From Dermatemys mawii (lineage: Eukaryota; Chordata; Testudines; Dermatemydidae): a stretch of DNA of 64,000 nt. Within the stretch, counting starts at the first letter, position 1. Each line of letters starts with the position of its first letter. The notes under the pieces were generated by a model. The model did no database searches and was not told the DNA's origin. It saw nothing but the letters and a program-made list of their open reading frames with translations. The position numbers and the translations under genes were made by a program. The DNA is taken from the NCBI GenBank assembly GCA_007922305.1, contig ML677334.1:59994858-60058857 (forward strand), given 5' to 3'. Positions 57,476 through 64,000 of this stretch are shown piece by piece.

Positions 57476-59689
57476 CTATTCTTCCACTCCCACTTCAGTC
57501 CCACCTTATTCCATAAGTGTGAATTCACAGAGCTGACACTCAAACAACAACACTTACTGGTAAGTAACCTCTCTCTGATTTCTCTTGAGGATAGTTGTAG
57601 CTTTAATAATATATCCCATAGAGAAAAGAGGGAGAACCTTCTGTTACCAAAAGGAAGAAAAAAAAAAAAAGCGTGGGGGGAAATATTTTAATAAAAGACA
57701 AGTAAAAGGATAGGACTTGGTGGCCCAGAATGGCAGACAGTGACCCAAACTAGCATCTTGCTCAAAAGCATATACTTAAGAGTTGTTTCCACATGGTTTA
57801 AAGTCCTGCTTTTAGACAGGAAAGGTATTTGATTCTTTTATACACCCACATCCATGCTCCCCTCCTCCTCAAAACTTAAGTGATTTTAGATTAAGAGAGA
57901 GAAAATTTAAGACACTGTAGAGGATGCAGATACTTCACATATATAATGTTCACCACCAAAATTCATGGAAACAGATTTTAGTTTAGAAACATTTGTTATC
58001 TTTTGATATATTTATTTATTACTAGTTTCAAACTCATTTTAAATGTGACAGTTTTTCAGGGTTGTGCTCCTAGGCCTGAGGTTTCAAAGCATAAATGCAA
58101 ATTTACATGCCCTATTCTTAGTGGAAAAGAAAATGAGAGGTCTGGATTAAAGATTTTTTTTCTCCCCTGTAATAAATGGAGAAACTGGTTGCAAGTGAAT
58201 TGGTAGAGTAGTGGAGATGTGCCAATCTCTGTCTTTTTTTTGAGGTAATGGGGGGCATGAGACCAAAAGATCTTGGCAACAACTCATCTGAGGCTTATTG
58301 TGTGCAGGCACATCTCCAGTTTTTTTCTTTCTTTTAAACTACAGTGCTTTCTAGTTGTAGTTTTTAATATTAGCTTGTTATTCCAATTATTAAACAATTG
58401 CATAGTATAGCTCACTAATGCATACTGTATAGCAAGATTCTCACCTTTGTTACTTTCGTAAGGTATCTGATTAGCCAGTTCTGAAGGAGTGTTATTACAA
58501 TGTTGAGCACTTTGGACTACTTCTCAGGAAATGAATTCTTACCCAAACTCCAGCAGTGGTTTGATATTTGGATTTTTTTGTTTTGTTTTTGGTGTGACAT
58601 GCTCCCACAATAATGTGTTTATGTCACAACTCCAGTTGAGGGTCCCCTCTTAACCACGCACCAGGCTGCTTTGAGCATACCTAGCTGTTGGCTTCTGTGT
58701 CTCAATATATTCTCGAGTCTGAACAGAACTATAATGCCTTTCTGAGTGTACACCATGCAGCCCGCAGCCCGGTCCTTGAAACCAGTGCTGGCCCCTCAGG
58801 CTTTTTCTGCAGCTTAAATACATCATCTCCCAGAACTCCATCTGAGCCTTCTAATTTACCTCTTCAAGGGACATGTGATAGGTGTAGCATATAGCGCACA
58901 AACATTTTGCACAGGAATCTAATGCATTATTGTTTTTTCTTTATTAACATGAGAAATAATAAACCATACTCCATGTTTCTGCCCTCAGTTTTCTCAGCAC
59001 TCCAGAGCATTTTTTGGGCTACGGTCAGGTTCATCTGGGGCTGTCCAGGGTCCTTCTATTTCAGTGCATGAGTTAGGTTCCAAAACACAGTCTTCTCTGC
59101 CAGCTCACCTATTCTGACCGTGGCTGATCCATCCACTTCCCTTCTGCACAAACTTCCTGCATGTCTCCAAGTCCCACCCCATTATTTATGATCTGCTTTT
59201 GTCACCTCTGTCTCTTTTTGTCCTTCTTGGGAAATTTCCACACTCTAACTCTCCAGCCTTCTGTTGAGAGAAGTCATGAGAACTGTTGTTCTTCCCAGGT
59301 CAGGTGCTGATAGTGCTTGCCTTTTGGATGTTTTGCCTACTCTTGGAGGTACATGCTTTAAAGGCTTTTCAGCAATTTTCAAACTAACAATTTAATAATA
59401 TTAACCAGAATTTGTAAGTTATACATAGATCCCCCAAATCATCACAGCTTGCTCACAAAAATGTTAAAAACCTTAAAACTAATGACATAAAATGATTGTT
59501 GCCATATGTGTGTGGTGACAGTAAAGTGCTCTTTCTTGAGATTTAACTTTCAGATGAGTTTTGTGCCTTTCATTTTAAAACATACTCATTTCAAATACGC
59601 GTAACCAAAATAACCTAATACATAAAACTGTATTTGGAGAAAAACAGATGACATAGCAATATCATGTGGTGATGGTGATGATACTTTTT
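57476..59689. other. Intron, mostly anonymous
   Basis: 57540-57580 may be a DIRS 3' end. 58600-59400 is C-richer and may be an LTR relic, but I could not match ends. No gene recognised. Confidence 0.45.
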
Positions 59690-61420
59690 CCATTCTCCTA
59701 GCATCTCAGGAGTACTTTAAACAGCTGCTGCTAAAGTTAGACATTTTTAAATCAGCAAGTCTGGATAATTTGAATTCAAGAGTTTTAAAAAAGCTGGCTG
59801 AGGACCTGATTGGACTGTTAATGTTGATATTCAATAAGTCTTGGAACACCAGAAAACTGAATGAAGTTATGTTTGTGTCAATATATTAAGAAGTATAAAT
59901 GGGAAGACCCGGGTGATTATAGTTCTTTCAGTCTGACATTGATCATCGATCCTGGGTAACATAGCTGAGTATTAACTGAGTGCAGCATCAGCCAAAGAAT
60001 TAAAGGAGGGTAATATAATGAATGTCAATCAATATGGGTCTATGGAAAATAAATCCTGTCAACCTAACTTTTATTTTGATGATCTTACAAGCTTGACTGA
60101 TAGAGGTAATAGTATTGATATAATATACTTCAGCCTTCTATAAGCCATTTGACTTGGTACCTCATAACATTTTGATAATTTTATCTTTCTAGCTTTTTTT
60201 AATATGACACGCATTAAATGGATTAAAAGCTGACAACTCAAAATGTAATTGTAAATGGGGAATCATCATTTTTCTATTGGAGTCTCCCAGGAATTGGTTC
60301 TTGGCCCTATGCTATAACATTTTATCGGTGACCTGGAATAAACGATAAAATCATCACTGATAACATTTGCAGAAGACACATAGATTGGGGGAGTAGTAAA
60401 TAATGAAGAGGACAGGCCACTAATATAGAGTGATCTGCATTGCTTAGTAAGTTAGGCATAAGCAAATATGCATTTTAATATGGTTAAATGTGTACATCTA
60501 GGAAAAAAGAATGCAAGCCATACTTACAGGATGGATGGACACTATCCTCGGAACCAATGGCGGTGAAATATTTTTGGGATTATAGTTGATAATAACCTGA
60601 ACATGAGCTCTCAATGTGATGTTGTAGCCAAAAGGGCTAATGCAATCCTTGACTGTAGGAAAAGGGGAATCTCGAGTAGATGTAGAGAAGTTATGTAAAT
60701 TCTGTATTTGGCACTGCTTCTGGAATGCTGTGTCCAGTTCTGGTTTGCACAGTTCAAGAAGGATGTTGATCAATTGGTGACAGTTCAGAGAAGAGCCATG
60801 AGAATAACTACACAATTCAAAGATGCCTTATATTGATAGAGTAAATGAATGGACTCTTCAATCTAGCAGAGAAAGGTATATAACACGATCTAATGGCTGG
60901 AAGTTCAATATAGACAAAATCAGATTGGAAATAAGGTGTAAATTTTGAACAGTAAGCATTATTAACTGCTGGTCGTGGTGGATTCTCTATCAGTGATAAT
61001 TTTAAGACCAAGATAAGATACTTTTTCTAAACAATTAATTATTTTGGGGAAGTTCTAGTGCCTGTGATATACAAGATGTCAGACTAGATCAGGGGTAGGC
61101 AACCTATGGCACACGTGCCGCCTTCGGCACGCAAGTTGATTTTTAGTGGTACTCACACTGCCCAGGGTCCTGGCCACCAGTCTTGGGATCTCAGCATTTT
61201 AATTTAATTTTAAATGAAGCTTCTTAAACATTTTAAAAACCTTATGTACCTTACATACAATAGTTTAGTTATATATTACAGATTTATAGAAAGAGACCTT
61301 CTAAAAACATTAAAATATATTACTGGCACACAAAACCTTAATTAGAGTGAATAAATGAAGACTCGGCACACCACTTCTGAAAGGTTGGCGACCCCTGGAC
61401 TAAATTATCACAATTGTCCA
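59690..61420 (+). mobile_element. Ancient CR1 LINE with RT remnants
   Basis: Heavily diverged sense CR1. KSASLDNLNSRVLKKLAED (59749-59805) is the counterpart of the KSPGPDG..RVLKELA block, followed by NKSWNTRKLNEV, EFNHVNQYGS-like text, LGPML (60301) and a degenerate FADDT box (TFAEDT, near 60366). The 3' UTR ends GTCAGACTAGAT, then a hAT, then GACTAAATTATCACAATTGTCC, which is the continuing CR1 tail. Older than the turtle-tail CR1 copies, judged by decay. Confidence 0.85.
61090..61397. mobile_element. hAT MITE inserted in CR1 tail
   Basis: 308 bp. Left end CAGGGGTAGGCAACCTATGG; right end GGTTGGCGACCCCTG. Target duplication GACTAGAT / GACTAAAT (61082-61089, 61398-61405) at 7 of 8. The interior ATGAAGCTTCTTAAACATTT and GAAAGAGACCTTCTAAAAAC is well conserved with a turtle family I recognise, so this insertion is young relative to its CR1 host. 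Confidence 0.95.
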
Positions 61421-62051
61421 GATTATTGCCATTCTGGATTATTTAGGCTCTTTTTCACTTTTGAGGGCATCATTCTCTCAAGTGCTGACAATTGTCTCCT
61501 TTTTTTGGTGGGGGAGGGCATAAATATCCACTTATAGTTCAGCAGTTGCTGAATTTAATTGGTTCTGAGACCGATGCTTGAAGAACCACATGCAAATTCC
61601 TCCTTTTTTGCACATTCGTTTTAGGCCTTATTAGGCTTTGCTTAAGTATTTCTAGACTCTAGCATTGTAAATGCTTCTCCCCGCCCCAACCTAAAATGTT
61701 TGATTTATAACGTCCATTTTAAAAATCTCAGGTTGTCAGAGTGCAGCAAAAAGAAATGAAATAAAGCGTCCATTATTATTATTAGTCTTTTGTGTTACTC
61801 AAATTATAAGAAACAAATGTCATAAATGATATTTTTGGTGTAGACCTGACTTATATTCAAAGGCTTTACTTTTTTAATTTGTATAATTTGTGTTTGAAGT
61901 TCCTGTTAATTATCTGGATTATTGCTGAACATGAGCCAAAGTTCACTTTACTTCCCTTTTAAAAAAGTGTAAACAGAGGGTCAGAGTGTGTTGGATGGGA
62001 GTGAAGGCCTTTATCTGGGCATCGGGCAGCTTCCACTCCAGGAGGCCTCAG
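61421..62051. other. Intron, anonymous
   Basis: AT-rich, no recognised element. Confidence 0.5.
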
Positions 62052-62059
62052 TCTTGCCC

Positions 62060-63024
62060 AGGGCCGGATTAAGACCTTTAGAGGCCTTAAGCACTGAAAA
62101 GATGATGGTGCCCCCCAATATGTAATTCAAAATAAAAACAATACTATACCGTAAAATAACATTTTATTTTTCAAAATGTCACAAAACGTACATGTATGCT
62201 GAAATTAAAATAGCTTCTTTCTAAATTTTCTGATTGCAAAATTCTGGATAAGTTCATTGAAGCTGACTCGACGAGGCATGTCCACTTCCATACATAACAG
62301 GGAAAGTGAATCAAGTCTGTCCTGACACATTGTTGTTCTCTGAGTGTTTTTTATTCTTTTCAGCTGAGAAAAGAGCATTCTGCGGAGAAGTTAGTAATAA
62401 TCAACATTAGAAAAATATGTAGTGCAATCTCTACATTTGGAAATACACATTGTATTCTGTCTTTCAGTAGTGTGTCATGAAAATCAATGTGACTGAATTT
62501 CATTTTTCCTGTTTAATTAAACTTTGTGTGCATATAACAGTGGAACTGCCATACTTCTCCACAGAGATTCACGTTCAAGTCAACAGGGTATGAGTCAACT
62601 AGCTTTTGGGGACCTTGTGAATATTGTTCATCCGATAAGTCCACATCATTTAGAAAAGAAAATCTACTTGATACTTCTTTGTACACTTCAATTCTCTTCA
62701 TATGAGCTTCAAGTGTATCGATTATAGTGTAGATGAATTCAGTGCTGTTCCTGTTGCACTGCTATCATTTGCTTGTTTTTTTCCTGATTCACTTGTGGGA
62801 CTGGGCTTCTTAGTATCAGTTGGAGTATCTGTAGAGTGTAAGAAAATCTAATAAAGTTATGATTTTTCCAATGATGATTACTTCAATGCTTTTTTTTTTT
62901 TTTTTTTTTTTTTTGGGAAATATCAAATTTTTTCCAAAAAAACACTTTTTTTTTTTTGGTGCCCCCTGCTTTGCTGGTGCCCTAAGCATGTGCTTAGTCT
63001 GCCTAATAGATAATCCAATCCTGG
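62060..63024 (-). mobile_element. hAT transposon with partial transposase
   Basis: 965 bp flanked by TCTTGCCC (62052-62059) and TCTTGTCC (63025-63032). The ends AGGGCCGGATTAAGAC and ATAATCCAATCCT are imperfect inverted repeats of the CAGGGCCGG hAT type, and GGTGCCCC motifs lie inside each end. The minus strand carries the C-terminal third of a hAT transposase (62214-62701). The rest of the transposase is deleted, so this is an internal-deletion derivative. Poly-T runs at 62890-62914 and 62947-62959. Confidence 0.88.
62214..62701 (-). pseudogene. hAT transposase C-terminal remnant (ZMYM1-like type)
   Basis: Minus-strand translation gives, in order, RFSFLNDVDLSDEQ and KLVDSYPVDLN (62513-62701), then PNVEIALHIFLM and, after a one-frame shift, RRMLFSQLKRIKNTQRTTM and CQDRLDSLSLLCME and ending ELIQNFAIRKFRKK (62214-62390). 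That last block stays open for 59 codons. This is the hAT dimerisation domain order (NVEIALRIFLT, SAERSFSQLKLIK, RLSNLALLSIE, DDLIDEFA), best matching the ZMYM1-like hAT group. The N-terminal zinc finger and the catalytic core are absent. Non-functional by truncation and frameshift. Confidence 0.85.
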
Positions 63025-63224
63025 TCTTGTCCCTCAACTGCTACCCTGTTTCCCAAGCAGGGCCACTGTGTACCTGCAATGCTGGGCAAACTGCACAGGC
63101 GCTCCTTTTAGCAGGGAGGAGGCTCAAATTGCAGCCAGCTACTTTGTTGCTGAAGAGCCATGTGATTTAAGGTTGCCACTCATTTGGGTTTTGCTCAAAG
63201 AATCTGTGTTTTGGCTTCTGTATC

Positions 63225-63311
63225 TGGGTGCCATTTAGGGTTGCCAGGTACCTGGTTTTCTACTGGAAAATCCAGTCAAAAAGGGGACCTGGCAACCCTA
63301 AAGGGCACCCA
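63225..63311. repeat. Near-perfect 25-bp inverted repeat, foldback
   Basis: Arm 63225-63249 (TGGGTGCCATTTAGGGTTGC...) is the reverse complement of arm 63287-63311 at 24 of 25 bases, with a 37-base spacer. The core TTTAGGGTTGCCAGGT is a known turtle MITE end, but here the pairing runs past it into the apparent flank GGGTGCC. Confidence 0.9.
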
Positions 63312-64000
63312 AAACAAAAGTCCAGTTACTGCGGAGTAGGAGGAAGTGCTGGGTCATTAAGCCATGCCTCACCCAACCTAGCCAGGGCTGCCTCCTACCT
63401 GCAGGCAGGCTTCTTGAGATGATCCAGTGAGCAGTGAGGGAAAGGAACGAGCAATGGGAATGTGGTCTTGGGGGAAGAGACAGAGGGAGGTGGGGATTTG
63501 GGGGAAGAGGCTGTGCGGGATCTCGAGTCCAATTATCAGCAGTTAGAAAGGTGACAACCCTACAAGTGATTCTCTTCAGACCTGTAGTCAGACTTTTATC
63601 CACTGGACCTGACTGGCCTCCTGCCCAACTTCCTTATGGAGACAGGAGGGAATTCCCTATTCATCCTCTGCCTCCTAGGCCTGCAGGGACCTGGCTACAG
63701 CATCTGCATGGTGAAGAATATGAAGAAAGCTCCTGCTCTGCTACAGCATTGTGTGTGTGTGTGGCGGGGGTGGGTGGGGCCTTTGAACACAGGATCCCTG
63801 CAACTGTCCTGAACCAGCCCTGTATGCCTATATCTTTTCAAATGATAGGATCTCTGGTGGTGAGGTATGGAACTTTGTTTTGCCTCAGTAGCTTCAGCTG
63901 TGTGGCTTAGCACAAGGTGAAGGCTAGCCTTAGCAGAAAGCCATCCAGATGTGCACCAGATGATAGTATAATGCCCATCTGCACACAAGACACCACTAAA
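63312..64000. other. Intron, anonymous
   Basis: G-rich around 63450-63520. A further ACAACCCTA at 63554-63562 could be the outer end of a longer MITE that begins at 63236. A short GT run lies at 63751-63762. No coding signal; open frames on both strands are chance. Confidence 0.45.

Noticed and set aside
62816..63170. Open frames with poly-Lys or poly-Phe
   Set aside because: They translate poly-T tracts in the right part of the hAT element.
1..64000. tRNA, rRNA, CRISPR array, bacterial-type operon or phage signals
   Set aside because: None seen. The window is intron-rich vertebrate DNA.

Overview
The window looks like nuclear DNA of a reptile, most probably a turtle. The DNA is AT-rich and full of old repeats. 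Several CR1 LINE copies end in the turtle-type 3' tail (a GTTCTTATGTTCTT-like end), and DIRS retrotransposons, hAT elements, Harbinger-like MITEs and scattered MIR and L2 relics accompany them. There is no bacterial, phage or plasmid organisation, no operon and no CRISPR array. One 10-base run of N (38676-38685) marks an assembly gap.

The only host protein-coding gene I can support is SPIDR (scaffold protein involved in DNA repair), on the + strand. Three consecutive coding exons are visible (199-277, 2360-2545, 7262-7428). Their splice phases fit (1, 1, 0) and the joined reading frame contains the SPIDR landmarks WSSSGSDLSD and FIDWE.DSD. I found no further exon after 7428, so the remaining 56.5 kb is probably one large SPIDR intron or its first part.

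Layout: 0-7.4 kb carries the exons and a 3' piece of a DIRS element with a decayed tyrosine recombinase (3.8-5.6 kb). 7.9-15.6 kb holds a CR1 3' end, MITE pieces, a CpG-rich hairpin block, an L2 relic and a hAT insertion. 17-24 kb is a dense nest of CR1 and hAT copies inserted into each other. 24-38 kb is mostly anonymous intron with hAT insertions and a decayed ~390-bp tandem repeat. 38-42 kb has an LTR-like stretch and a CR1 copy split by an opposite-strand CR1. 44-49.6 kb has a hAT, a Harbinger-like MITE and a CR1 split by two insertions. 54.2-57.3 kb is a second DIRS copy with recognisable reverse transcriptase and RNase H remnants. 59.7-61.4 kb is an ancient CR1 split by a hAT. 62.06-63.02 kb is a hAT element that keeps the C-terminal part of its transposase, and a near-perfect 25-bp inverted repeat follows at 63.2 kb.

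Nothing here amounts to a new functional system. The most informative items are the SPIDR exon set, the two complementary DIRS remnants, the set of hAT insertions with intact 8-bp target duplications, the insertion chronology of the nested CR1 stack, and the decayed 390-bp repeat array of unknown class. Family assignments come from recognised sequence, not from database searches.
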